Under the pieces are notes generated by a model. That model saw only the letters and a program-made list of their open reading frames with translations. It had not been told where the DNA came from and ran no database searches. Both the position numbers and the translations under genes were made by a program. 64,000 nt of DNA from Scenedesmus sp. ARA3 (Eukaryota; Chlorophyta; Chlorophyceae; Sphaeropleales; Scenedesmaceae), in contig RWJK01001950.1 in NCBI GenBank assembly GCA_004335835.1, forward strand, positions 62,001 to 126,000, written 5' to 3'. The stretch's first letter is position 1; each line of letters starts with the position of its first letter. Positions 32,925-44,571 of the stretch are shown in pieces.

Positions 32925-35102
32925 ATGAGCAGCAGCACCACCAGCAGCAGTGATACAAGCAGCAGTCCGGATGAGGATGCTGCTGCTGCTGCAGTGGCGC
33001 CAGCTGCAGCAGAAGCAGTGACTCCTGCCACTGTCACTCCAGGCCCCAAGAGGAAGAGTAAGTACAACAGGTTATATTCTGCTGCATACCTTGCTGCCTG
33101 GACAGTATGCTTGCACTGCTGCCACTGATGTTGTCTTGCTCGTTGTTGACTCGTCACACTATGTTGCTGCTGCGACTGCTGCAATGACACACTGGCGGAA
33201 ACGCTCTGTCAGGGCACCCACTGCAGCAGCACCGCTAAAATGTTGCTCTGCACGTTGAACCTTGTCACCCCCTCTGCACCATTGACTGGAGTGTTTGCCT
33301 GCTGCCTGCGCAGGGAAGGTCAAGGCCACTGCCAGCGTGACGCGTGACGTGATCTTGGAGGTGTTCAAAGCAGGCCTGGGCACCGTCTTCAACGAGAAGG
33401 CAGTTGACGGCATGGTGGGCGCCATCATGGCCAGCAGCAGGGTGGCGGAGCTGGTGGAGCAGCTGGAGGCGCAGCAGGGTGAGCCGGCGGCAGCAGCAGC
33501 AGCACATGCCGATGTGCTGATGTGCCTGCTGGGATCTGCACGTGGATCGAAAAAGCGGAGCTTGTCAGCATGCAAATGCACGTGCAGCCACATGCTGCAA
33601 AGCGGCCGTGGGTAACAACTGCGTGCCGGCTGCATGAATGTCCAACAGTGTAATGCCATGCCCGTAGTTGTGTGTACAACCTGCTGCTGCCACCGCCGGT
33701 TCGTGCTGTGCTGCCCTGCCTGCCTCCCCTACCAGGCGCTGGGGCCGGCAGCCGCAAGCGCGCCAAGGGCACTGCGGTCAAGGTGAAGGGGCGCCTCAGC
33801 AGCGCCTACACCATGTTTGTGACGCAGATGTTTGGCGTGCTCAAGGCTGCCGGCATCGCCAACATCAGCCTGCAGGACGTGAGCGGGCTGTGGCAGGCGC
33901 TGCCTGAGGAGCTGCGTGAGGACATCGTGGCGCGCTTCAACGCCATCAAGTGAGCGCTGTGCATGGCTTCTACAGCAGCTGAGGGAGACAGAGCTGCGCA
34001 TGCGCAGACCATGACACATTAGGGCACTAACAGCAGCAGCACGATGTGACCTGGTTGGAAGCTATGCCGAATTGTCCACAAGACACGGTCCTGCGGTCTG
34101 ACCACCCCCATGCACAATGGTAGCTAGGTGCTGCGGCTGGTGTCTGTTGCGTCACGCGACTTTGCCTCCTGCTGCTGCCACTCTGGTGCCACCAACTGCT
34201 GCGCAGGGACTCCTTCAACGCGGGCATGGACGCGGGCGAGGCGCCCAACCTGAGCGAGGCGCTGGCGGCGCACGCGCGGCAGGCGGGGCTGGCGCCCATC
34301 CCCTTCATGGAGGTGTACCACAAGTGAGCGGAGGCAGCACACCAGCAACGGATGCGCTACCTGTTGCATCTGCCGGCCACCGACTGCCTGAGGTGCTATG
34401 GCTTTTCAACCAATGCTGGTGCGGTCAGCAAGGCATTTGCTGCTACTGAGGCCGGCGTTGCGACACCCAGGTATGCAGCAAACACACAAGCAGCTGCGCC
34501 CAACGGCTTCAAAACACTGTTCTTGCTGCCGCGCTGCAGGTACAAGGACTCTGCCAAGGTGGCTGCCGCAGCGGCAGCAGCAGCAGGCGGCGGCGCAGCA
34601 TCGGGCGGCGCCAAGGCCAAGCCAGTGAAGAAGGCAACGCCAGCAGCGCCAGCGCCAGCAGCAGCAGCAGCAGCAGCGCCTGCTGCAGCGCCCGGCACCG
34701 AGGAGAAGAGTGCCAAGAAGCACAAGAAGGACAAGGAGAAGAAGAAGGTGCGGGGGCTGGCAGGGTTCTGCGGCTGCATGGTTCTCGTAGTTCATATGTA
34801 GCCTCCTGTGCATGTGCCTAACGCGGGCGCTGCTTACAGCGTAGACGGCTGCTGGCAGTGCACCTCAGCATGCACATGCAGTGTCTGCTACGCTGTCCCA
34901 GGCTCTGGCAGCACGCCCTGCTCCTCGCAATGTGCTTTCTTTGTTCTGCTGTGCTGAAGTGCTGCCGCTGGGCTGCTGGCTGTGCTGGTGGTTGCTGCCG
35001 TGCCTGCAGAAGCACAAGGCTGAGGGCGACGCGGCCCCCACAACAGACAAGAAGAAGAAGAAGCACAAGCACGACAAGGCGCAGCAGCAGGACTCGGACT
35101 GA
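32925..35102 (+). CDS. Lysine-rich, HMG-box-like probable nuclear protein
   Basis: Six exons: 32925-33057, 33314-33478, 33736-33949, 34207-34323, 34540-34747, 35010-35102; 309 residues. After a Ser/Thr/Asp- then Ala-rich start and a basic PKRK, a helical segment follows (VTRDVILEVFKAGLGTVF and on). Next comes KVKGRLSSAYTMFVTQMFGV with SLQDVSGLWQALPEELRED, which reads like an HMG-box or YABBY-type fold: S-A-Y-x-x-F at the start of helix 1 and W-x-x-L-P-E-E later. The C-terminus alternates Ala-rich spacers with Lys clusters (KKHKKDKEKKK; KKKKKHKHDK), typical of nucleolar or chromatin proteins. DNA binding is inferred. Two donors (33950, 34324) overlap in-frame TGA codons, so retained introns would truncate the protein. 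Confidence 0.75.
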
Positions 35103-35319
35103 ACTGGCAGCAGAGCTGGCCCAGCCAGGGGCGCAGCGCTGCTCTGTGGTGTGAGGCCAGGGCGCGGCTGGCTGCAGGCGGCGTTGAACAGCAGCGGAGC
35201 TGTCACTGCTGCTGCTTGCTGTGCAGCCAGCATGCTGAGGCCTTGGCTGGGTGTGGTCCTTTGCGCTACTGCTGCATGGCTGTGGCTGGCCTGCTTGCTG
35301 CTGCTGCTTGGGTGTGCTT

Positions 35320-35324
35320 TGTAA
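35320..35324 (+). promoter_or_regulatory. Candidate TGTAA polyadenylation signal
   Basis: TGTAA about 220 bases after the stop of the lysine-rich gene; a second copy lies near 35,583. Assignment rests on position only. Confidence 0.3.
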
Positions 35325-35981
35325 AGCCACCCTGCAGCAGCATGAGGTGCTGTGCGTGCTGGGGTGTTGGCATCCTGCGTCCTCTGCTGGCAGCTGGGTG
35401 CCTGGGGCTGCCTGCATGGCGGCGGGGAGTCAGGGCGCTGACAAGCAAATCGTAGTTGTGGTTTACCGGCCTGCGTGCGAGTGGCAGTTGTCCTGGGGTG
35501 CATGGAAAGTTGAGGCTGGGCCAACTAGTGTATGTGTTGCATGTTGACGAATGGGGAAAGGCTGCGGCAGCAGTGCAGCCTGTGTAATGTACTGTAGCCT
35601 AGAACCTGGGATATTCACACCCACAGGTGTTGTGTGCCAGCAAGCTTTTGTGCTGGCAGGGGCTGCTGCCTTTGCTGCAGCGGTCCGGGCTGCTGTGACG
35701 ATGACTGTACGTTTCAGAGACTTCCTGCTTGGACTTGTTGCAGGGCTATGTATTAGGGGTGCATGGTGGCTGGCTGGAGGCGAGGCACTGCTACGGGCAG
35801 TTACCCCTGTTGCAGCTGTGCTTGCTGCAGCCTGCCTAGCCTTGTTTTATCTGGGTGAAAGGGGGGTGGCGGTATGTTTTGTGGTGACGAACTTGTTGCG
35901 CCTGTATGTATGATTTGCGATGCTGCAGCCGTACTTGCACCTGCGCAGCCCGCACAGTGCCTGCATTGGCAGGCATGCTAG

Positions 35982-35983
<2 letters not shown>

Positions 35984-36028
<45 letters not shown>
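35984..36028 (+). repeat. (CTG)15 microsatellite
   Basis: Fifteen perfect CTG units followed by CAG. In the genes of this window such tracts mark 3' splice sites on the transcribed strand, so this one may precede an unrecognised exon or a spliced untranslated region starting at 36032. Confidence 0.9.
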
Positions 36029-36029
<1 letters not shown>

Positions 36030-37183
36030 AGGGTGTTAGCGGCGCTGGCTGCAGTGAATTGTGGTGTGAGCGACGTGCTGTGGCCTAGGACTTGATGTGG
36101 CCGTGGCCTGCACGGCCTGCAGGCTTCAATGCTGCGAGCATATGCTGTGGATAATGTGTGCACACGATGGCGCTTGTGCGTGAGGCGCATGGTCTGACTT
36201 CATCAGTCATGAATCCAATATACATATTGGTGTCATCATATGATGACAGCTGCCCTAGCCCATCCGCTGTTGGCTGTATGTGCTGCCCAGGGCCTGCAAC
36301 AAAGTCGTCAGTTGTTGCTTGCACTATCAGTGTGCATCATTGGGCTGTCTTCCCATTGTGTAACACTGTTGTGTGACACAAGTCGTGCATGGTGTTCTGC
36401 AGCATGATGTAGCACTGCTAGAAAAGCAGCAACTATTGGTCTGAAGGTGTAAATCTAAGCACTCGCCGGTTCTTTGACATCCTGGAGCCGTTCCATATGT
36501 TTTTTCAACATTGTGGACCACTTCTAGCCATGTGAGTACTCATTATGCTGCATTATACTTGGAATGATTGACCTGCTTGCACATTGTACCAATTTTATAC
36601 CACGCTGTAACTCTATACACCACTGGTTGCTGTCTGCGAAAGAGTATCAGACAGAGTTTCTGACGGTCATCTCAGGCGCCATCACAACTGATTGACAACT
36701 TGGTGTGCCTCAGGCAATTCTTGTTTGTTCAATGGGTGAATAACACTGATGTGCTACAACATTTTCACAAGGACAACGCTGGTGTAGGCGACTGTTGTGC
36801 TGCTTGCATGCACCAGCACAGACGACAGCCCGCTGACCTCTGCCGGCAATCATTGGTAGTAGTTAAAATACCTAGTATAATTGGATCTGCGTTGACGTTG
36901 AACACTGGACAGCTTTGATCACAGTGGCACCAGGTCCCGCAACACGCTTCACTTGAAGTAGCCACATGTGCATGACAGCTCCCTTCGCTCATGCCGCAAC
37001 GGCATAATAGTCGTTTAAAAGTGGGGTTATGGCACCTAACGAGCGCAGTAGCCAGCCGAGAAGTTCCCTGCTATGTTCACCTTGAGGCGGTTTCGTAAGT
37101 AGTAATCAAATGACCAACTCGCACAGTCGGGCCCCTGGAAATCGCTAAAACCTTGTTCGTGATCATGAAAGCAAAGCACAGGC

Positions 37184-40100
37184 ATGGGACCGGTTTTTCA
37201 TGGCAGTGACAGCAGTGGCATTGAGCCGTCGGCCTGCCCAAAGCTAGCCCAGGGGCCCAGCATACGTCCTACACGGCATCATAACACCGATCCGAAAGCA
37301 TGGAACTCCGACAGCCTTCAGCCGTTCATCTTGGACTGGCCACTACTGCTGCTACTGCTGCTGCTCTGCACCCCAAATGTGGCTGCACAGGGAGCTAGAC
37401 TGCCGGTGGGAGCAGCAGGTAAGCAGAGATGGAGTTGTAGGACGAGATTGATCGACCAGAGTAGGTGATATGGCCAAGGATGCCGGTTCCTGCAATGAGG
37501 GGCCTGGCAGGTTGCTGCGCCCTGTCTGTTTGCCATGGCTTCCCTCGCCTGAGCAATGCATGTCCCACGCATCATGCTGGGTCAGGCTGATGGGGCAAGC
37601 AACCTGTCACTTTTTGCCACAACATCCACACATTTGTATTGGTAAATGCACACAGCAATAAGCACACACACTTGATTCATCTGCTCAACGCATACCAGTC
37701 ATTATTGCAGCTGCCGTTATCAGCACTGGATTGCTGCAGCGTCATTTGCCCAGTGGGCAGACTTTTCACTATGCCGGTGCAGCCTGGTGGTAGGCAGTTT
37801 TTTCTTTTTTGGCAGCTGCAGTGGACCCTTGCACAAGCAGCAAAAACCAGCTGCATACAAACCACGTCAGCATGTGCCGCACTGCCTGCTCACTGCCTGG
37901 CGTGCTGCCTGCCTTCACAGGGCGCGTGCTGCTGGCAGCGCCCACCTGCGGCCCCTTTTGCCTCGCAGGCAAATGCTCAGTTGCTAGTGGCAAGGCGCTA
38001 TGCAGCAAGTGTGCAGGCGTCATGGTGCCGCTGCTGGCGGGGCCCAACACAGGGCAGTGCGGTGAGTGGCAGCAACAGCAGCAGGGCCTACATCAGCAGC
38101 CCTGCATCACATGTTGAGGGGTCTGTGCGAGTACATGGCACTACTGCGGCTGGCGCCGAACTGGATATGGGGTATGTCTGCTACCGTCGCCGCCGCCGCC
38201 GCAGCAGCAGCAGCAGGACAACAATAGCTGCCAGCTTACGTTGTGTTCGCCCCCTCCGCCGTGCCTCCTGCAGGCTGCGAAGCCGGCTTCTACTTCAACC
38301 GCAGCAGCAGTGCAGCCAGCCCCAGCTGCTCCCCCTGTGAGCCCGGCTTCATCTGCCAGCCGGCACGGCACTACGTGGCACCCGCTGCCAGGACCGCGTT
38401 TGACCGCAAGGCCTGTGCGGCGTACGGGCCGGGCCTGACCACCAGGCGGGGCAAGTCCACCTCAGCGGCGCTCTGCGGTGAGCTGTGCACATAAGAATCG
38501 AGCGCCTGCTGCTATTACTGGCAGCACCTCTGGTTGGTGTGATGGCGGCCTTGCCTGCTGTGGTGCAGCCGGCAGGCTGTTCATCAGATGGCACGCCGTC
38601 TGGTGTGGCACAGGAGCTGGCCAGCACACGCATGCCCTCATGCCCTTTTTCCAACTGAATGGTCACCGCTTCTCGTGTCACATGTGACTGTTGAAGCGTG
38701 TCACATGTGACTGTTGAAGCGTGTCACATGTGACTGTTGAAGCGTGTCNNNNNNNNNNNNNNNNNNNNNNNNNNNNNNNNNNNNNNNNNNNNNNNNNNNN
38801 NNNNNNNNNNNNNNNNNNNNNNNNNNNNNNNNNNNNNNNNNNNNNNNNNNNNNNNNNNNNNNNNNNNNNNNNNNNNNNNNNNNNNNNNNNNNNNNNNNNN
38901 NNNNNNNNNNNNNGTGACTGTTGAAGCGTGTCACATGTGACTGTTGAAGCGTGTCACATGTGACTGTTGAAGCGTGTCTGTGTCACGATTTGTTTCCGGA
39001 AGTTTGTCGTCCTCACAGTTCCGTGGCTCCTGCTGCACTGGCTGTGCTGCAGTGGAGAAGCCGGGCTACTTCTTTGCACCCAACGGCACAGCGCCAGGTG
39101 AGCAGCCAGGCCGCCGCCAGCAGCGCAACAGGGACAGCACACCACCTGCTATTGCGCAAACGGCAGTGTGACTGTGCAGCTTGCAGCTGAGCAGCGCCGT
39201 GCGATGATGCCTGGCACCTTCCCGGATAGTGCGAGTCCAGTGAAGCGACCGCAGCACACAGGCATGTCGTGGCGTTTGCAGCCTGCAATGAATGTGATAG
39301 TTAGACTGTTGGCTTCAGCCCCGAATAGTACCGCAGCCCAATGTGGATGCTGCCGACCACCATGACGGCTCATACAAGCACAATGCACTGTGTGCCATGC
39401 ATGCCATGCCATGCCATGCGGTGCAGGCGCCGCCCTGTGTCGCGGCAACACCTGGAGTGTTGGCTTCAGCAAGTCGGCCAGCTGCAAGCCCTGCCCCGCA
39501 GGCTACGTCATTGCTGCTGCCAGGGACAGCAACCCTGCGGAGCGCGACTCCGCCAAAAAGTGCAGTGAGTGGCAGCTGACTGCTGAGCAGCACGTGCAGT
39601 TGCAACAGAGCCGCTGAGCGCGACTGCTGCTGTATGTGGTCCTGAGGCAGAATCCTGCCTTGTGCTGATGTGTGTAGCATGCTGAGAATGACATGCTACA
39701 TCAACGAGTGCTGTTTTGTAAGTTACGTTGGGAAGTTGACGCCGTTCACAAGCACACGTGTTGCACATGGAGCACTGCTGGTACGAGCTGTACCATACGG
39801 AGTGACCCTGCCAAGATGCCCAGCCGCTTGTGTATTGCCCTGCCAACTGACTGCTGCTGCTGCTGCTGCTGCACCTCAGAGCTGCCGCCGGGGTACACGC
39901 TGTCAATGCCTCAAGGAGCGCCACAGGTGCAGGTGGTGGCATGCCTGCCGGGCACGTACCAGCCGGACTACCTGCCGTATGGCACCACAGCCACTGATAC
40001 AAAGTGCAGCGAGTGCCCCCAAGGAGTGACGACAAGGTTCAACGCGGCAACTTCATCAGCAGCATGCAACAGTAAGCTGCTTGCATGGATTCCTGTCATT

Positions 40101-41405
40101 GATGAAAGGCTTATGTCGCATCAGTTAGCCCACCAGATGCATTGCGAGCTTAATGTTGCACGTAGATCACCTGCCACCATTTGCAGCTTTTGCAGCTGTT
40201 GCTGCCTTTGCAGCCTTTGCAGCCGTTCCGTTGGCACAGCTGAACAGCAACATAGTTGTTGTGCCGCCGTAGTTCAAGCAGGCAGCTTGTGCCTGGTTGG
40301 TTGCTCAGGTTGAGCTGGTAAACACGTTTGTGGTGCAACTCACACCTGGCGGCACGCCCTGCTGGCCTGCAGGGCTGCTCCCCGGCTACCATGCCGCTGC
40401 TGTGGCCAACAGCAGTGAGGTGCTGGCTGCCCGGCCCTGCCCCCAGGGCTTCTTCTGCGAGGGCAACGCCAACAGCAGCAGCCCCGCTGCTGCCGTCAGC
40501 TTCGGCAATGCATCACACGAGACGGGGCTGGTGCCTGCGCCAGCAGCCGCAGCATTGGCTGCTGCTGCTGTCAGGCAGTGCCCTGGGGGGCTGTGGACGC
40601 AGCGCATTGGTGCACGCTCAGAGAGCGAGTGTGCAGTGCCTCCAGGTGCGGCGCCTGCCTGTGCGTGTGCCAGCTGCATGCCCATGCGTAGAGATGTAAC
40701 TCAACTGGACTTTTACAGCTAACCTGCAGACGTGGTTCTGTGCCGTAGTGCGGCAACTCAGTTCTTACTGGTGCTGCTGCAATTCTAATGCAGCGCAGCA
40801 CCTGCATCATTGCATGTGCACCGACTGTGACAGACGGCAGCACCTGCTGGGTGGGGCGCTGTCCCACTGCAGTGCCTCTTCCTATGTGGGTTGTTGTTTA
40901 TGCTACTGTGTAACGCGGCTGAAGCAGGCATAAGGCCTGTATGGTCTATGCACACGGCACTTTGCAGTTTAGCCGCTTGCCCCCTCGCCTGTCTTGATGC
41001 CCTTTGCAGGCCACATGCTATCCGCATCAGGGCAGCTGCAGCCCTGCCCCGATGGCACCTTCAGCAGCGCCTGGCGGCAGCCTGATCAGGCGGGCTCCTG
41101 CACCGCCTGCGGGCGAGGCATGCGCTCTGAGCCGGATGCAACTGGCGGGGCTGTGCTGCTGGGGCTGGCCGTGGGCCCTGACGGGGAGGAGGCGGAGGGG
41201 CTGGCACTGCCCATCCGCGGCAACCTGCAGGCCTGCTGTGAGTGGACACACATGGGTTGGAAGCTTCAGCATCCTGCTGCTGTCGGAGCTGCAATAGGTT
41301 TGGAAAGGTGCACGGCATGCCAGCCACTGAGAGGCACGATGCGCCCTGTTGCTAGTAGCAAGTGCACACCTTGCAGAAACTGCTCAGAACTGCTCATCAG
41401 ACAAC

Positions 41406-41438
<33 letters not shown>

Positions 41439-44400
41439 ATGCTGCCGTTGGTGCTGCTGCTGCTTCTGTAGACACACCTGTGGGCTATGGGCTGTATGAC
41501 AATGGCGCAGGCGGCTTCACGGCGCAGCCCTGCTCCAACAACAGCTATGGTAAGCAGCCGTAAAAACCAAGTGTTGCTCACCACGCAGGCCTATCCAGTT
41601 TGTCTTTTGACAACTGCGTTTGATCTGAGTGCTTGCCAAATGCCGCCATGGCCTGCAGTTGTTAGTAGTACAAACTTCAAGCTGCAGTAACTCCATGTGT
41701 TTGCGCTGCTGCAAGGGACCAGCCCTTGGCCTCACATCACCGCCTCATTGTGCGTGCTTGCCAGGCTCCGACCAGAAGGCGTACGCCTACAAGGGCGTGC
41801 CCTGCTCGCCCTGCCCTGAGGGCACGGAGACGCGCACTGGCGGCCTCAGCGGCACGCACCTCAACAGCGAGCTCAACGGTTATGTCGGCTGGCGGGCATG
41901 CGTCACACAGCCCGGCTACGGTGCGCAGCACCGCGAGCAAGTGTTGACAGCACCACCGACGGCAGAAGGCTGCAGCTAGCCCTAGAAACCTCGTTGCGGT
42001 AGCGCAATTTAACTTGCAGACACATAGGCATAGGCAGCTGAACCACATGTGTTAGCCGGCCTTGGCACTAGTAGCAGCAACTCGGACAGGGATCAGGCTG
42101 CTGGCGGCGACACGCTGTCCAAAATCCTGGCTGCCTGCTGTCCTGCACCTGCCTGCCGCACCCATACATGTGCAGGGTACACTGCAGCGCTGGGGCCGGC
42201 GCCGTGTGAGCAGGGCAGCTGGAGTGCAGGCGGCACCGCCAGCCCCTGCACGCCCTGCAGCACGGGCCTCACCACAGACGCCTCCTGGACTGCTGAGAGC
42301 CACGATGATGCGGGTGACTGCAGGCTGGGGCCAGGCTGGGGCTACCACGGCGGTCAGATCGTGCCGTGCCCCGAAGGTGTGACCGTGCGCGGCTGGCTGG
42401 CCTGTTGTGCTGTGCTTGTGCCTGATCAACGACACGTAAAACATGACAAGATGGCCAGAGTTTTCAAAAAAAAACGCCTTTTACTGGCGTTGCCTGCCGA
42501 TGTGCAGAAATGCCAGCTGACCCAAGACAGGTGCTGGCAGCACATTGATGGCCTCACTGCACGTGACACATGTTGCTGCACACACACTGCCTGTGGAAGA
42601 ACACCCGTAAATGCACCTGGCATGTTGCTGTGCAGGAACCTACAACGCACTGCTGAGAGCCGACACCAGGGCCCCCTGCGACGCCTGCCCTGACAACGCA
42701 TCCACCCCAAGCGCTGGAGCCAACAGTGCAGAAGACTGCACCTGTAAGCACCAGCCGCCTGCTCAGCACAGCCAATGTTTCACAAAATGCAGCACAGCAC
42801 GGATCTGTTGCTGCGCCTGCAATGCGCTCGTTTGCGTGTGTTTCGGCAATGCTGTATTGTGCTTGTCTTACTTGTGCCGCTGTCCTGTGATTCTTATGCA
42901 AACCTTCGCTGTGCCATCGTGCCCGCAGTGTGTGCTGCCGGCTACGGCGCCGCCTCCGACACCGCCCCCTGCGCAGACTGCTCCCTGCTCAACGGCTACG
43001 GCCCACCAGACCGCCAGGAGCGCGCCTGCACGCGCTGCCCCGGCCAGCTGCTGGGATTCACATTCTTCTGGGCGGGCGCCCTGCTCACCTACCGCTCCCC
43101 AGCCATCTCCACGCCCAGGGCCACAGCGCCAGCCGACTGCGTGCTGCAGTTTGCGCAGCTGCAGGACGAGCTGTGGGCGCTGAATGCGACAGCGGCTGCT
43201 GCAGCTGGTCACGAAAGCCTGGAGGCATGCCTGGCACAGTGCAGCGGCGCCTGCCAGTACGTGACGTATGACTACGCGCAGCGGGCGTGCTCAATGCGCA
43301 GCGCAAGCGGCTCCGGGTGAGCTGCGGCTGCTGCCTGGGGGATTGCTGGATGTTGAGCAGCCAGGGTTCCAGGATGAATCTATTACTCCAGGGCTAGAGC
43401 TATGCGCAGGCCCACTGAGCGGTGGCACAGCAGGACATGCACCAACATGCAGCGGCACGGGCTATTGAGGCTGCCACGCGTCAATTGCTGCAGTGCATAT
43501 GCAGCACTGGATACACTGCAGCAGACAAGGTGCATCAGCGCATGGTTGAGTGCACAGCCAGGAACGATGCTTTGGAACTGCATTTGCCCATATGGGCCTG
43601 CTCACCACAACTAAAGGCTGGCTTGGCATGTCTGCTTGCAGTGCGCATGTTGTTGCGTTCAAGGCGCTGTATGCTGGCGACATGCTGGCCACCAACGAGC
43701 GGCAGGCAGGGCCGCTGCCTCGTGCTGTTGCAGCCGGCTCGGGCAGATACACGCAGTGGCAGGACGACAGCCCCTTTGGCATTGGTGTGCAGGCGCCCGC
43801 CACTGCTGCCGCCGCCGCCACCTCCAAGGATGCCTGCTTCACAGAGTGCAATTGGTGCGGCTGGGCAAATATGTACACTGGTTGCCCACTGTGGTGACGG
43901 CACCTTGCCTTTGAGGGCGGGGCACATAAGTGTCACAAAAGCCATGTTGGTTTGCAGCATTGTGAAGCATCGCACGTGAAAGTATGCCCTGTGTCGCTTT
44001 TCGCTGTGCATATCCTGTGTTCAAGATAGTACTGCACAGCTGTGCTGCTGCTACTGCTGCTGCTGCTGCTGCCTGCAGGGAGGAGGCCTGCGCAGGCGTG
44101 GTTGTGGTGGGAGGCTCCCTCACAGGTGACCAGACCCGTTCATACCTCAAGGCCAGCTGCTGCAAGCACTTTGTCTTGCAAAGTCAGGCGTCAGCTTCCT
44201 TGGCTGCACAGTCGTGCTTATAACGCACACACACAGCTTGCATGCTGTTTGCCGTCTGTAAGCACGTCCGGCATGCTGCTGTTACTTGTGTGCCAATTCA
44301 TATGTATGCAGCACTGGTGGCAGCATTGGTGGCAGCAGTACACCGCCGAGGTATGGACCATGCGCAGCCATGCCTGGCCGATCTGCAGACAATAGTGGCC

Positions 44401-44571
44401 AGCAGCACCACCCAAAGCTGCAAAACGCCTGACACGCTTGCCGTTTGTGCATGCGCCTGTGCAGGCGACGCTGCCAGTGGCTGCCGGCTGATCTACGGCT
44501 TCACAGGCCTGCAGAGCCTGGCAGCAACCAGCCGTTCCCTGACCCGCGCAGTGCCTGCCAGGTTCAACTGA
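37184..44571 (+). CDS. Secreted cysteine-rich modular protein (ephrin-receptor-like repeats, PAN-like end)
   Basis: Sixteen exons: 37184-37418, 37921-38061, 38274-38477, 39053-39097, 39427-39564, 39880-40071, 40373-40645, 41010-41237, 41472-41549, 41765-41920, 42176-42376, 42636-42743, 42929-43316, 43642-43854, 44079-44125, 44465-44571; 917 residues. Exon 1 carries a Leu-rich signal segment ([18 protein letters not shown]), set some 50 residues in, so its start is uncertain. Exons 2-13 each bring Cys-rich modules of the GCC2/GCC3 (tyrosine-kinase ephrin-receptor-like) type: C-x-x-C-P-x-G with Gly-Tyr, e.g. CKPCPAGYVIAAARDS, CSECPQGVTTRFNAAT, CPEGTETRTGGLSG. Exons 13-16 hold Cys patterns like PAN/Apple modules (ACLAQCSGACQYVTYDYAQR). 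No membrane anchor or kinase is seen, so a wall or extracellular-matrix protein is likely. Ligand unknown. Confidence 0.75.
38674..38978. repeat. 23-bp tandem repeat with internal palindrome, interrupted by Ns
   Basis: The unit CGTGTCACATGTGACTGTTGAAG (23 bp) repeats from 38674; it contains the 10-bp palindrome TCACATGTGA. Unit starts are at 38674, 38697, 38720 and 38743 on the left and 38927, 38950 and 38973 on the right, 13.3 units in total. It lies in intron 3 of the cysteine-rich gene. Confidence 0.95.
38749..38913. other. Run of 165 undetermined bases
   Basis: Ns from 38749 to 38913, entirely inside the 23-bp tandem repeat and inside an intron, so no coding sequence need be lost. Confidence 0.98.

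Larger units (their letters stand above)
35103..37183. other. 3' region of lysine-rich gene and spacer to the cysteine-rich gene
   Basis: The first ~800 bases are GC-rich and may be 3' untranslated sequence. A 120-codon hydrophobic ORF (35551-35913) lies here but has no family resemblance or splice support. A pure (CTG)15 tract is at 35984-36028. The rest, about 36,100-37,180, is lower in GC and appears empty. Confidence 0.45.

Noticed and set aside
35551..35913. 120-codon hydrophobic ORF after the lysine-rich gene
   Set aside because: Two possible membrane helices, but no family resemblance, no splice context, and position suits 3' untranslated sequence.
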